DNA of 64,000 nucleotides from CAWCAL01 sp963695075 (GTDB lineage Bacteria; Actinomycetota; Acidimicrobiia; Acidimicrobiales; CAWCAL01), in NCBI GenBank assembly GCA_963695075.1, contig CAVOFR010000007.1, positions 1,674,001 to 1,738,000 on the forward strand, in the 5' to 3' direction. The position numbers and the translations under genes were made by a program. A model generated the notes under the pieces. The model was not told the DNA's origin and ran no database searches. It was given only the letters and a program-made list of their open reading frames with translations. This document shows positions 8,514 through 16,106 of this stretch, in pieces (within the stretch, counting starts at the first letter, position 1; every line of letters starts with the position of its first letter).

Positions 8514-9257
8514 CTATCGAACTGCGGTCATTCCACCGTCGACCGCGAGCCACTGACCGGTCACGAAGCTCGCGTCGTCACTGCACAGGAAGGACACCGC
8601 CCCGGCCACGTCCTCGGGGAGACCGGCGCGGCCCATCGGAGTGAGCGCCACGAAGTGGTCGGTCGCTCCGAGCGGGTCGGTCATCGGTGACTTGGTGTAG
8701 CCCGGACAGACGCAGTTGATCCTGATGCCGAACGGGCCGTACTCGTCGGCCAGCGAACGGCAGAACCCGAGCAGGCCGGTCTTGGCCGTGCTGTAGGCGC
8801 CGACCATGCTGCTGCCCACCAGACCCTCGACGCTCGAGGTGAGCACGAGCGCACCCGGTCCGTTCCGCTTGATCAGCGGCAGCGCGGCCTTGGCCGTGCG
8901 GAACACACCCATGAGGTTGATGTCGAGAACCCGCAGGAACTCCTCCTCGGGAGTGTGCTCGAGGTGGCCGATGCCCACGACGCCGGCGTTGGCGACCGCG
9001 TAGTCGAGGCGACCCCACTGCTCGTCGATCGCCGCGACCGCGGCGACGCACGCATCCATGTCCCTCACGTCGCAGGTCGTGGCGATCGCCTCGCCCCCGG
9101 CCTGCTCGATCATCTCGACCGTCTCGGCGGAGCCTTCCTCGGCGATGTCGCCCACGGCGATACGGGCCCCCTCCGAGGCCATGCGAACGGCGATCGCGCG
9201 GCCGATTCCGGAGCCACCTCCCGTGATCCACGCCACCTTGTCGTCGAAGCGGCCCAT
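8514..9257 (-). CDS. Short-chain dehydrogenase/reductase
   Basis: A 247-residue classical SDR. The nucleotide-binding TGGGSGIGRA is at residues 12-21, VANAG stands for the NNAG motif, and the catalytic S, Y-x-x-x-K are seen in LTSSVEGL and AYSTAKTG. An acidic residue after the second strand (VGDIAEEG) favours NAD over NADP. It ends in the usual FVTGQWLAVDGG. It is a close paralogue of the SDR at 32328-33086, sharing GVFRTAKAALP and SxEGLVG...AYSTAKT. The gene starts 1 bp after the stop of the upstream SDR, within the phosphotransferase operon. It is likely a 3-hydroxyacyl-CoA or secondary alcohol dehydrogenase, but the substrate is unknown. Confidence 0.85.
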   Translation of the reverse strand: MGRFDDKVAWITGGGSGIGRAIAVRMASEGARIAVGDIAEEGSAETVEMIEQAGGEAIATTCDVRDMDACVAAVAAIDEQWGRLDYAVANAGVVGIGHLEHTPEEEFLRVLDINLMGVFRTAKAALPLIKRNGPGALVLTSSVEGLVGSSMVGAYSTAKTGLLGFCRSLADEYGPFGIRINCVCPGYTKSPMTDPLGATDHFVALTPMGRAGLPEDVAGAVSFLCSDDASFVTGQWLAVDGGMTAVR

Positions 9258-9258
9258 G

Positions 9259-10026
9259 TCAGGATCCCATCGAGAGGGTGTTGGTCATCCCGCCGTCGAC
9301 GGTGAGCGTCGTGCCGGTCACGTATCGCGATGCGTCCGACGCCAGGTAGACGAGGGCGGCCGCCGTGTCCTCGTCGGTGCACGGACGGCCCATCGGCAGC
9401 CCGTTTGCCAGCATGTCGACGCCGAACTCGGTGAAGAATCCGACGAAGGTCTCGGTGGCCGCCACGCCCGGAGCCAGCGAGTTGACCGTGACACCCATCG
9501 GACCCAGCTCGGCCGCCAGGTTGCGGGTCATCGATGCCAGCGCCCCCTTGGAGGTGCCATACGCGCTCACCATCCCGAAACCGAGCGAGGCCGACGGGGA
9601 CACGATGTTGATGATCCGACCCTCGCCCTTCTCGACCATGAGGCGGGCGCAGGTCTGCGAGAAGCGGAACGGGCCGTTGATGTTGGTGTCCATGACGTCG
9701 AGCCACTGGTCTTCCTCTACCGCGAGGAACGGGGACGGTGGATACACCCCGGCGTTGTTGACGAGGATGTCGACCCCTCCCTTCCAGTCGACCACCGCTT
9801 GCACGCACGCCTCCACCTGCTCGCGCGAGCGCTGGTCGCAACTGACCGCGAGAGCCTCCCGGCCCGCGTCGGCCAGCTCGGCGACGAGCTCGTCGAGCGG
9901 TTCGGTCCGGCGTCCGGTCACCGCCACCGCGGCTCCCGCTTCGCTCAGGGCCCGGGCGAAACCCCGCCCCAGTCCGCTACCGCCACCGGTGACGATCGCC
10001 ACGCGGTCGTCGAGGGATAGTTCCAT
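9259..10026 (-). CDS. Short-chain dehydrogenase/reductase
   Basis: A 255-residue classical SDR with TGGGSGLGRGFARAL near residue 13, VNNAGVYPP, and catalytic SPSASLG and YGTSK. The second strand ends VAVTGRR, an arginine pair that usually indicates NADP(H) preference, unlike the neighbouring SDR. The C-terminus has the standard VTGTTLTVDGG. It sits between the small partner of the phosphotransferase (46 bp upstream) and the other SDR (1 bp downstream). Having two SDRs with apparently different cofactor use in one operon would suit interconversion of a hydroxyl and a keto group. Confidence 0.85.
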   Translation of the reverse strand: MELSLDDRVAIVTGGGSGLGRGFARALSEAGAAVAVTGRRTEPLDELVAELADAGREALAVSCDQRSREQVEACVQAVVDWKGGVDILVNNAGVYPPSPFLAVEEDQWLDVMDTNINGPFRFSQTCARLMVEKGEGRIINIVSPSASLGFGMVSAYGTSKGALASMTRNLAAELGPMGVTVNSLAPGVAATETFVGFFTEFGVDMLANGLPMGRPCTDEDTAAALVYLASDASRYVTGTTLTVDGGMTNTLSMGS

Positions 10027-10072
10027 CAGGCTTTCTCCTTGCCTTGTCTCGATGTTGTCTTCGGGGCCCGGT

Positions 10073-10522
10073 TCACTGGAGCGAGTTGATCGCGGAAGCG
10101 CACATCCACCTCGAATCTTCCCCGGCGATCCGGCCTACCTCTTCGGTCATGAGCTGTCGCAGTCTCGCAACCCCCGGGTCGGCGCTCTGCATGGCGCCGG
10201 TGAGGGACTCACCCAGGACGCGATTGCGCTCCCGCGGGTCGTCGATCGGTCCGGCGTCCACGAGCGTGGCATCGAGCTGTCCGGCGAGCGCGGGCGAGTC
10301 GGCCCGGATCTCCGAAGCGAGGTCGGCCAGACGTGTCTCCAACCGGTCGTTCACCGCGATGTACGGGTCGCCGTGCTCCAGCCGGTCCGCGACCTCGTCG
10401 AGGGCGAGTAGAGCGGCGTCGACCTGTAGTCGGGCGAAGTCGTCGTCGATCGCGGGCAGTACGTGGGTCTCCAGCGAGCGATGGATCGCAGCGAGGATCT
10501 CCTGGGAGTCCAGAAGGATCAT
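10073..10522 (-). CDS. Small helical protein, probable phosphotransferase partner (DUF6285/LvaB-like)
   Basis: A 149-residue, mostly helical, acidic protein. Its start overlaps the stop of the phosphotransferase gene by ATGA, so the two are made together. Position, size and the N-terminal pattern (EILAAIHRSLETHVLPAIDDDFARLQVDAAL) resemble the DUF6285 proteins next to APH-fold kinases. In Pseudomonas putida the pair LvaA-LvaB phosphorylates 4-hydroxyacyl-CoA, and LvaB is needed for activity. The family resemblance was judged by eye and by gene order, not by search. If it is right, this operon makes a 4-hydroxyacyl-CoA kinase. There is no signal peptide or membrane segment. Confidence 0.6.
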   Translation of the reverse strand: MILLDSQEILAAIHRSLETHVLPAIDDDFARLQVDAALLALDEVADRLEHGDPYIAVNDRLETRLADLASEIRADSPALAGQLDATLVDAGPIDDPRERNRVLGESLTGAMQSADPGVARLRQLMTEEVGRIAGEDSRWMCASAINSLQ

Positions 10523-11520
10523 GAGTCCATCCCTTCGATGAGCTCCAGTTGGGACTCGAGCAGTGCGACGACCGCGTCGGCGGTGGCCGCCAGGCCCGCC
10601 ACCGACAGGAGTCGCAGGTCCGTCCCGCCGGAGCGGAGGTCCTGGGCGCCGGCGAGACCGATGATCGAGCTCTTGGTCATCTCCAGCATCTGGTAGTACG
10701 CGACCCGTTGCTCGTCGATCCGGTGGCCGGTCAGCTCGCAGTAGTAGTCGGCGAGCTCACCCAGGACGGCGAATGGTCCGGCTCCGACGGTCTGGGTGAA
10801 GGCCAGGTCGCTCACCGGGTCACCGATCCGGGCGAGCTCCCAGTCGAGGATCCCGACGATCTCGCCGTCACGCCATTTGAGGTTGGGTAGCCGGTAGTCG
10901 CCGTGGAGAAGCACGAGCCGGTCGCAGTCGGGAGCCTTGCGATCGAGAACGTCGAGAGCATGGCGAAGGACTGGTCGCGGGAGCACCTCGGTCTCGGCCA
11001 GACGCTTCCGGCACACCGCGACGAGGGCTCGAGCCGAGCTCGGCCCGTCATCGTGGTACGCGAGGCCATGGTCCTGCGTCTGGTGGATCCGGGCGAGCAT
11101 CTCGACGAACTTGGCCTGGAGGGCCTCGGTGAACTCACCACCCTCGAAGAAGCGGGGGTCGGTGGTCTGGTACGCCTCGCCGTCGATGAAGGAGGTGAGG
11201 GCGAATCGGCGGCCGAACCGAGCTTCGTCCGCCTCGACGTGAACCACGTCCGGCACGGGGAGCCCGGACTGCCCGATGCTGGTGAGCAGGTCGGTCTCCC
11301 ACACGATGTCGTAGGGGGGGATCACGCCGTGATCGGGCTCGGCGCGCAAGGCCCAGGTGCGGGGGCCGAGCTCGGTCTCGACGTCGATCCGGCAGCTCAG
11401 CGAGGACAGCCCGCCGGAGAAGCGGTCGACGGCCAGGACCCGCTTCACCGCGAGGTCCGGCGCGGCCGCGACGAGGTAGGCCTCGAGCTGGTCGGGATCG
11501 AGCAGCGAGTCTGATTTCAT
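10519..11520 (-). CDS. Aminoglycoside-phosphotransferase-fold kinase, candidate hydroxyacyl-CoA kinase (LvaA/ACAD10-11 type)
   Basis: A 333-residue APH-fold kinase. RFSGGLSSLSCRIDV is the nucleotide loop, LLHGDYRLPNLKW holds the catalytic HGD-x-N, and VGILDWELARIGDPVSDLA the metal-binding D. This subgroup is the one found fused or next to acyl-CoA dehydrogenases (human ACAD10/11; LvaA), where it phosphorylates 4-hydroxyacyl-CoA so that phosphate can later be eliminated. It is not a resistance gene. The ATG at 11520 was preferred to an upstream ATG because GGGGGAG lies just before it. An operator-like palindrome at 11569-11584 lies between it and the divergent FAD oxidoreductase. The stop overlaps the start of its small partner. 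Confidence 0.8.
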   Translation of the reverse strand: MKSDSLLDPDQLEAYLVAAAPDLAVKRVLAVDRFSGGLSSLSCRIDVETELGPRTWALRAEPDHGVIPPYDIVWETDLLTSIGQSGLPVPDVVHVEADEARFGRRFALTSFIDGEAYQTTDPRFFEGGEFTEALQAKFVEMLARIHQTQDHGLAYHDDGPSSARALVAVCRKRLAETEVLPRPVLRHALDVLDRKAPDCDRLVLLHGDYRLPNLKWRDGEIVGILDWELARIGDPVSDLAFTQTVGAGPFAVLGELADYYCELTGHRIDEQRVAYYQMLEMTKSSIIGLAGAQDLRSGGTDLRLLSVAGLAATADAVVALLESQLELIEGMDS

Positions 11521-11568
11521 ACTCTCCCCCTTGGTACAGGTCGTCGACGGCGGACTCATCATGCCTCA

Positions 11569-11584
11569 ACTTAATCGATTAAGT
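11569..11584. promoter_or_regulatory. Operator-like palindrome, box 2
   Basis: ACTTAATCGATTAAGT is a perfect 16-bp palindrome between the divergent phosphotransferase operon (start 11520) and the FAD oxidoreductase gene (start 11625). The half-sites match the consensus (ACTTAR / YTAAGT), but the centre is one base shorter than in the other boxes. Confidence 0.6.
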
Positions 11585-11624
11585 ATGATCGCGCCCGCTC
11601 GACCGAAGGGAGGGGCCGGAACCA

Positions 11625-12926
11625 ATGCCGCAATACGACGTCATCGTGATCGGTGCCGGGATCTCCGGGCTCGGCGTGAGCGCGTTGCTTGCCGACGCGG
11701 GCCGCAGGGTCCTGACCCTGGAGCGGGCGAAGGCGATCGGCGGGCGGGCCTACTCGTTCCGTCAGCGCGGCCATATCACCAACACCGGCGGGCCACGGGC
11801 CGGGATCGAGGGCCGGAGGGTCGACGAGCTCTTCGCCCGGGTGGGCAGGGAGCCGGGCGAGCGCGGCTTCTTCGACGGCATCATGCACTTCCGCGACGGG
11901 GAGTTCGTCAGCCTGCCCGACACGGCGATGCAGGCTCCCCCCGACCAGGCCATGGCCCTGTTCCAGGCCCTGGACGAGGTCGGCGACGACGACCTGCCGG
12001 CGCTCGACGACATCTCGGCCCATGACTGGATCACGGCCCGGGTGCAGGACCGCGACCTGATCGACGTGTGTCGGCTCAGCTCCGTCGTGATGAGCACCTT
12101 GCCGCGACTGCGGGACATCGCGGCCAGCACGATGGTCGAGTCGATGCGCCTCGTGATGGGATTCCCGCGGATCTTCCTCGCCGCGGGCGGATACGGGGAC
12201 TTCATGCGCATCCTGGCCGAGGCCTCGGAGGAACGCGGCGGTGAGATCCGGACCCGGGCGCAGGCGACGGAGATCCTGATCGAGGACGGCGCTGCGCGCG
12301 GGGTCGTGGTCGAGGATCGCGACGGGAAGGCCGAGAGGATCGAAGCTCCGCTCGTCGTCACCGCCTTTCCGATCTGGGATCTCTTCGATCTCGCCGACGA
12401 GCGTGTCTTCGAACCGGAGTTCGTCGCGAAGGTGAGGCACCTCGGACGGAAGACCGCGCTGTTCGGGATCACCGCCTCGCTGCGAGAGCCGCTCTACCCG
12501 GGCAAGGAGTTCATCCTCACCGACGCGAAGAGAGCCGAGCATCCGTTCGCTGGCTTCATGGCCAGCAACGTCGCGCCGTCGCTGGCACCCGAGGGCGAGC
12601 ACCTCTTCGAGGCCTGCTGCCAGTGCGACATCGAGCTCGGAGGCGATCGCGTCGAGCTCGAACGCCGGCTCGATCTGCTTCGCGAGGACATCGACGAGAT
12701 GTTCCCGGGATGGGAGGGGAGCGCCAACTGGATCCGGACGATGTTCCACTGGGAGGAGCCGGCCCGAAACCCGGGGCGCGAGGGCGTCAATCGGCCGGGC
12801 CCGGTGGCCCCGGGTGCATCCGGCCTCTACTTCGCCGGAGACACCGTCTCATCCCGTTCACTCCCCGGACTGGAGTGCGCCGCCGACTCAGCCATGATAT
12901 GCGCCGACCGGATCCTCGCGTCCTGA
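11625..12926 (+). CDS. NAD(P)/FAD-dependent oxidoreductase (CrtI/amine-oxidase-like)
   Basis: A 433-residue flavoprotein, the third CrtI-like enzyme of the region and the shortest. VIVIGAGISGLGVSALLADAG lies at residues 6-26, followed by LTLERAKAIGGRAYS, the GG-x-x-x-T/S variant. The C-terminus SGLYFAGDTVSSRSLPGLECAADSA is the second FAD motif, of the amine-oxidase/carotenoid-enzyme type. GGGAGGGG precedes the ATG by about 9 nt. It is followed after 81 bp by an SRPBCC gene, which could handle the same hydrophobic ligand. It is divergent from the kinase operon and shares an operator-like palindrome with it. The substrate is unknown. Confidence 0.83.
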   Translation: MPQYDVIVIGAGISGLGVSALLADAGRRVLTLERAKAIGGRAYSFRQRGHITNTGGPRAGIEGRRVDELFARVGREPGERGFFDGIMHFRDGEFVSLPDTAMQAPPDQAMALFQALDEVGDDDLPALDDISAHDWITARVQDRDLIDVCRLSSVVMSTLPRLRDIAASTMVESMRLVMGFPRIFLAAGGYGDFMRILAEASEERGGEIRTRAQATEILIEDGAARGVVVEDRDGKAERIEAPLVVTAFPIWDLFDLADERVFEPEFVAKVRHLGRKTALFGITASLREPLYPGKEFILTDAKRAEHPFAGFMASNVAPSLAPEGEHLFEACCQCDIELGGDRVELERRLDLLREDIDEMFPGWEGSANWIRTMFHWEEPARNPGREGVNRPGPVAPGASGLYFAGDTVSSRSLPGLECAADSAMICADRILAS

Positions 12927-13007
12927 CCGCGTCCTGGGAAACCACACCGTCCTACGAGACGACACCGTCCTCAGAAACCCCGCCCGAATCAACAAGGAGC
13001 ACAAGCA

Positions 13008-13448
13008 ATGACCAACCCGCACGAGAACGCAAAGGTCCACGTCACCCACGACTTCGCCACATCGGCGGACGAGCTCTGGGGGATCCTGGGCGACTTCAGC
13101 AATCTGAGCTGGGTGCCGCTCGTTCATCACCACGAGTTCGAGGGTGAGGGCCCCGGCATGCAGCGCCACATGTACATCGACGAGACCACGGCGATCGTCG
13201 AGAGGCTCGAGGCCCTCGATGAGGCGACCAGGACCATCTCGTATTCGATTCCGGTCAACAACCCGCTTCCGATCGCCGACTACTACGCGACGATGACCGT
13301 CCACGAGAAGGGTTCGGACACCTGCCAGCTCGAGTGGAGCTGCACCTGGTCCGAGCCGGTCGGCATCACCGAGGACGAGGCCGTCGTCGCCATCACCGCG
13401 TTCTACGGAACGGTCATCCCGGGAATCGAAGCGGTGGTCAACGGCTAG
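13008..13448 (+). CDS. SRPBCC family (START/Bet v1-like) hydrophobic-ligand protein
   Basis: A 146-residue protein with the SRPBCC pattern: KVHVTHDFATSADELWGILGDFSNLSWVP at the N-terminus and a long C-terminal helix (ITAFYGTVIPGIEAVV). The fold makes a deep hydrophobic cavity, and bacterial members act as cyclases, aromatases or carriers of polyketide- and terpenoid-like molecules. AAGGAG lies 9 nt before the ATG. The stop codon TAG at 13446-13448 belongs to a CTAG tetranucleotide that borders a MITE-like repeat (copied again at the repeat's other end), so the original C-terminus may have been longer before insertion. Confidence 0.75.
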   Translation: MTNPHENAKVHVTHDFATSADELWGILGDFSNLSWVPLVHHHEFEGEGPGMQRHMYIDETTAIVERLEALDEATRTISYSIPVNNPLPIADYYATMTVHEKGSDTCQLEWSCTWSEPVGITEDEAVVAITAFYGTVIPGIEAVVNG

Positions 13449-13738
13449 GCGAGTGGTTCCAAGGGGTTGGGTGGGGCCTGATCACAGGAACCGAGCGCGC
13501 CGCGCTCCCCTCTCGCCGAAATCTGGTCCCTCAGCGTCGGTAGCCGACGGCTACGGCCATCCGGTTCGACACTGCGCTGGTCGCCTCGGCCCCGGACAGA
13601 CGAACTGGCGGCCCAGGAGCCCAGAACTGGGTTCTGAGGCCGCGAGTTCGTGTTGACGAGACCTCGCGGGTCGGCTCGTCGCGCCCATCGGCGAACCGCC
13701 CGCCACGAGCGCGCCAACGACCCCTTGGAACCAACCAT
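13449..13738. mobile_element. MITE-like element, complete copy, flanked by CTAG
   Basis: A 290-bp gene-free block. Both ends carry the 14-bp inverted repeat TGGTTCCAAGGGGT (13454-13467 and, inverted, 13720-13733). CTAG occurs directly outside each end (13445-13448 and 13739-13742), consistent with a 4-bp target duplication of the YTAR type known for IS701-family elements. A second, truncated, inverted copy is at 31672-31912. The interior holds two hairpins (13540-13554 and 13601-13650) and no convincing gene. The assignment as a non-autonomous transposon is inferred from the ends and the second copy. The parent transposase is not in the window. Confidence 0.75.
13601..13650. repeat. Conserved long hairpin inside the MITE-like element
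   Basis: Outer arms CGAACT and GCGGCC pair with GGCCGC and AGTTCG across a single mismatch, and an inner CAGAAC-tgg-GTTCTG stem sits in the loop. The same arms are intact in the inverted copy at 31760-31809. The structure could fold in DNA or RNA. Confidence 0.6.
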
Positions 13739-13837
13739 CTAGCCGGCTGGGGTGTTCTGCGTCTGACTTCGCCGCGGAGAGTCCACGGGAAAATGACCCG
13801 AGTCTGATCGGCTTCTCGACAACGAGAGGAGCGTCAG

Positions 13838-14080
13838 ATGACCACGATGAGCGAGGGTCGGCGACGACCGAAGATGTTGCCAGCGGAGACGAAGTGGGAG
13901 GTCTCCTTGCAGGTGACCGGCGGCGAGATCAGCCAGGCCGATGCGGCCCGCAAGCGGGGTGTGGATGTGTCGACGATCATCACTATCCGCCGGACGGTGA
14001 AGGATGCTGCGCTCGCGGCGTTGGGTCGCAAGCCGGGCCGGCCCGCGAAGGAAAGGAACTGGGAGCGCGAAGCCGTGTTC
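13838..14080 (+). pseudogene. Transposase OrfA N-terminal fragment (IS3/IS481-like helix-turn-helix)
   Basis: GAGGAG stands before an ATG. The first 76 or so codons read as a transposase DNA-binding domain: ETKWEVSLQVTGG, then the helix-turn-helix ISQADAARKRGVDVSTI and the linker LGRKPGRPAKERNWE. After about 14065 the homology stops. The frame runs on to 14221 only as antisense of the small gene at 14091-14312, and no OrfB follows. It is a remnant of an insertion sequence cut off at its 3' side. Positions 13739-13837 between it and the MITE-like element hold no gene and may be the left end of the same insertion sequence. Confidence 0.6.
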
Positions 14081-14090
14081 CGCGGCGGCC

Positions 14091-14312
14091 TCAGCCTGCA
14101 GGTGAGGCGGGTTCGTCCGTCGGTCGACCACCCTCGTCGTCGGCGGCCCGGTTGCGGGGGTGGTACTCGCAGGTCAGGCACCGGCGCGCCGCTGAGCGCA
14201 TGCGCTCGATCCGGGTGGTGAGCTCGTCGTTCTGACGACGGAGCTCGTCGACCTCGCGACGCAGGCGTTGCAGCCGTCTTTCCTGGGCGATGATGTCCAC
14301 GAGCTTCGACAT
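14091..14312 (-). CDS. Small coiled-coil protein with CxxC, unknown
   Basis: A 73-residue protein: a charged helical first half with heptad-like Leu/Arg spacing (RRLQRLRREVDELRRQNDELTTRI is the core, split over residues 12-35), then CLTCEYHPR and an acidic, disordered tail. GAGGAG lies 6 nt before the ATG, and an operator-like box (14358-14378) is 46 bp upstream, both supporting a real gene. It is divergent from the ligase operon. The CxxC with a nearby His could bind metal. There is no helix-turn-helix, so it is not an obvious repressor. Its 3' end abuts the transposase remnant, so the C-terminus may have been altered. Confidence 0.55.
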   Translation of the reverse strand: MSKLVDIIAQERRLQRLRREVDELRRQNDELTTRIERMRSAARRCLTCEYHPRNRAADDEGGRPTDEPASPAG

Positions 14313-14357
14313 GGGTGCTCCTCGCACGCGTCGTTCGGACCCGGGGGAAGGCCACCT

Positions 14358-14378
14358 TAACTGAAGACGACTAAGTTA
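14358..14378. promoter_or_regulatory. Operator-like palindrome, box 3
   Basis: TAACTGAA-GACGA-CTAAGTTA matches the consensus in both arms, with the right arm perfect. It lies between the divergent small gene (start 14312) and the ligase gene (start 14430), 46 bp (start to start) before box 4, so two dimers could bind on nearly the same side of the helix. Confidence 0.6.
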
Positions 14379-14391
14379 GGAGTTGGAGACA

Positions 14392-14424
14392 TTGACGAGC
14401 CGCTAACTGAATGGTCTAAAGTCA
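14392..14424 (+). promoter_or_regulatory. Promoter of the 17-kb operon overlapped by operator box 4
   Basis: TTGACG at 14392-14397 and TCTAAA at 14415-14420 are separated by 17 bp, a standard housekeeping promoter. TAACTGAATGGTCTAAAGTCA (14404-14424) is box 4 of the repeated palindrome and covers the -10 element. The predicted start point falls within a few bases of the GTG at 14430, where no Shine-Dalgarno is visible, so the message is probably leaderless or nearly so. Binding at box 4 would repress. Confidence 0.55.
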
Positions 14425-14429
14425 TCACC

Positions 14430-16106
14430 GTGTCCACGACAACCACCGGCGGTCGGCACGACTTCCCTCGCTTCGACGACGAGTACCGCGACCGGTGGAT
14501 CGCCGCCGGAATGTGGCACGACCGGACGCTCCACGACCTCTTCGACGAGACCGTCGCCGCTCGAGGTGAACAGGTGGCGGTGATCACCAGAGACCGGCAG
14601 ATGACCTTCGCCGAGTTCAAGTCGGACGCGGACGCTCTCGCCGCCGGGCTCCTCGGGATCGGCGTCGAGCGAGGCGACATCGTCGCCGTGCAGCTCCCGA
14701 ACTGGATCGAGTTCTGCCTACTGCAGATCGCGCTGTCCCGCATCGGGGCCGTGATCCAGCCGACCCATAGCGTCTTCCGGGAGCTCGAGCTCCGATCGCT
14801 GCTCGGATTCTGCGACACCGATCACATCGTCGTGCCCGACACGGTCGAAGGCCACGACTACGCCGGGGCGATCCGCAACATCAGGGCCGATCTCCCCGCA
14901 CTCCGGACGATGATCGTGGCCCGGGGCGACCGTCCGGTCCGAGAAGCCGACGCCGAGGCCGGCCTGGACGCGTTGCTCGACGACGGCAAGCGCAACCTGG
15001 CGCGACTCGAGGATGTGACGACCGATCCCGACGACGTCTTCTACCTGAACTTCACGTCGGGCACCGAAGGGAACCCGAAGGGCTTCCTCCACACCCACAA
15101 CACGCTGATCTCCACCTTCACGACGATGTCGCAGGCCCTGGCCAGCCTCGACCCCGGCATGGTCAACCTCACCTGTTCGCCGATGACTCACAGCTTCGGC
15201 CATTTCACCACCTACCAGTGCGTCCTCGGGGGTATCCCGATGGTCCTCGTCGATCGCTATCGGCCCGGCGACGTGCTGGAGCTGATCCAACGGGACCATG
15301 CGACGTCGATCTCCGGTACACCGGCCCACCTGATCGGAATCCTCCATCATCCCGACTTCGCCAGTTTCGACACGTCGAGTGTGAAGTCGGTGAGTCTGGG
15401 CGGCGCACGCAGCTCGCCGGAGCTCATCGAGGAGCTCGAGGCCGTCTGGGGCGTGAAGTCGGCCAACACCTACGGCATGGGCGAGAACATCATCCACACC
15501 CGCACCATGCCATGGGATCCCGAGGACAAGGCCGCCGAGTCGGTCGGCCAGCCCCTGTTCGGCTCCGAGCTGAAGATCGTCGATCCGGACGACCGCACCC
15601 GCGAGCTCGCCGCGGGGGAGGTGGGCGACATCATGTTCCGCGGCCCGACGCTGTTCCTCGCCTACCACAAGCAACCGGAGCTGACGGCGGAGACACGCGA
15701 CGACGACGGGTGGTTCGTCACCGGCGACCGTGGCCACGTCGACGACGAGGGCTACCTGTACTTCGCGGCCCGAGCCAAGGAAGTCATCAATCGGGGCGGC
15801 ACGAAGATCTACCCCAAGGTCGTCGAGGAGCGCCTGGCCGGCCACCCCGACATCGAGGATGCGGCCGTGGTCGGCATGCCCGACGAGCGGCTCGGCGAAC
15901 GGGTCTGCGCCTATGTGATCACGCGGGGCGGCGCGACCGTCGGCGTCGAGCAGCTCAAGGCCTACTTCGCGGAGCAGCGGGCCTCGAAGTCCCTGGTACC
16001 CGAAGCGGTCGTCGTCGTCGACGACTTCCCCATGACCCCCACCGGCAAGGTGGCCAAAGCCGCGCTGGCCGAACGTGCCCGCCAGGAGCGAGAGGTGAAG
16101 CCATGA
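14430..16106 (+). CDS. AMP-dependent acyl-CoA synthetase/ligase
   Basis: A 558-residue ANL-superfamily enzyme. The P-loop-like motif is NFTSGTEGNPKGFLHTH, the adenine-binding region contains NTYGMGENI, the hinge TGDRGHVDDEGYLYFAARAKEVINRGG and the catalytic lysine region TPTGKVAKAAL near the C-terminus. It would activate a carboxylic acid to its adenylate and then the CoA thioester. YGMGEN instead of the usual YG-x-TE is a slightly unusual A5 motif. It starts at GTG with no Shine-Dalgarno, just after operator box 4, and is the first gene of the 17-kb operon. The stop overlaps the next start (ATGA). The substrate acid is unknown. Confidence 0.87.
   Translation: MSTTTTGGRHDFPRFDDEYRDRWIAAGMWHDRTLHDLFDETVAARGEQVAVITRDRQMTFAEFKSDADALAAGLLGIGVERGDIVAVQLPNWIEFCLLQIALSRIGAVIQPTHSVFRELELRSLLGFCDTDHIVVPDTVEGHDYAGAIRNIRADLPALRTMIVARGDRPVREADAEAGLDALLDDGKRNLARLEDVTTDPDDVFYLNFTSGTEGNPKGFLHTHNTLISTFTTMSQALASLDPGMVNLTCSPMTHSFGHFTTYQCVLGGIPMVLVDRYRPGDVLELIQRDHATSISGTPAHLIGILHHPDFASFDTSSVKSVSLGGARSSPELIEELEAVWGVKSANTYGMGENIIHTRTMPWDPEDKAAESVGQPLFGSELKIVDPDDRTRELAAGEVGDIMFRGPTLFLAYHKQPELTAETRDDDGWFVTGDRGHVDDEGYLYFAARAKEVINRGGTKIYPKVVEERLAGHPDIEDAAVVGMPDERLGERVCAYVITRGGATVGVEQLKAYFAEQRASKSLVPEAVVVVDDFPMTPTGKVAKAALAERARQEREVKP

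Noticed and set aside
10519..11520. Aminoglycoside phosphotransferase-like gene as resistance gene
   Set aside because: Coupled to a small DUF6285-like protein and SDRs. This subgroup acts on acyl-CoA or hydroxy acids.
3306..12926. Carotenoid biosynthesis cluster, because of three CrtI-like enzymes
   Set aside because: There is no phytoene synthase, GGPP synthase or cyclase in the window, and the neighbours are acyl-CoA catabolic enzymes.
13531..13734. A 67-codon frame conserved in both repeat copies (also 31676-31879)
   Set aside because: It starts within the terminal repeat, has no ribosome site, and the changes between copies alter amino acids freely. The similarity follows from the repeat itself.
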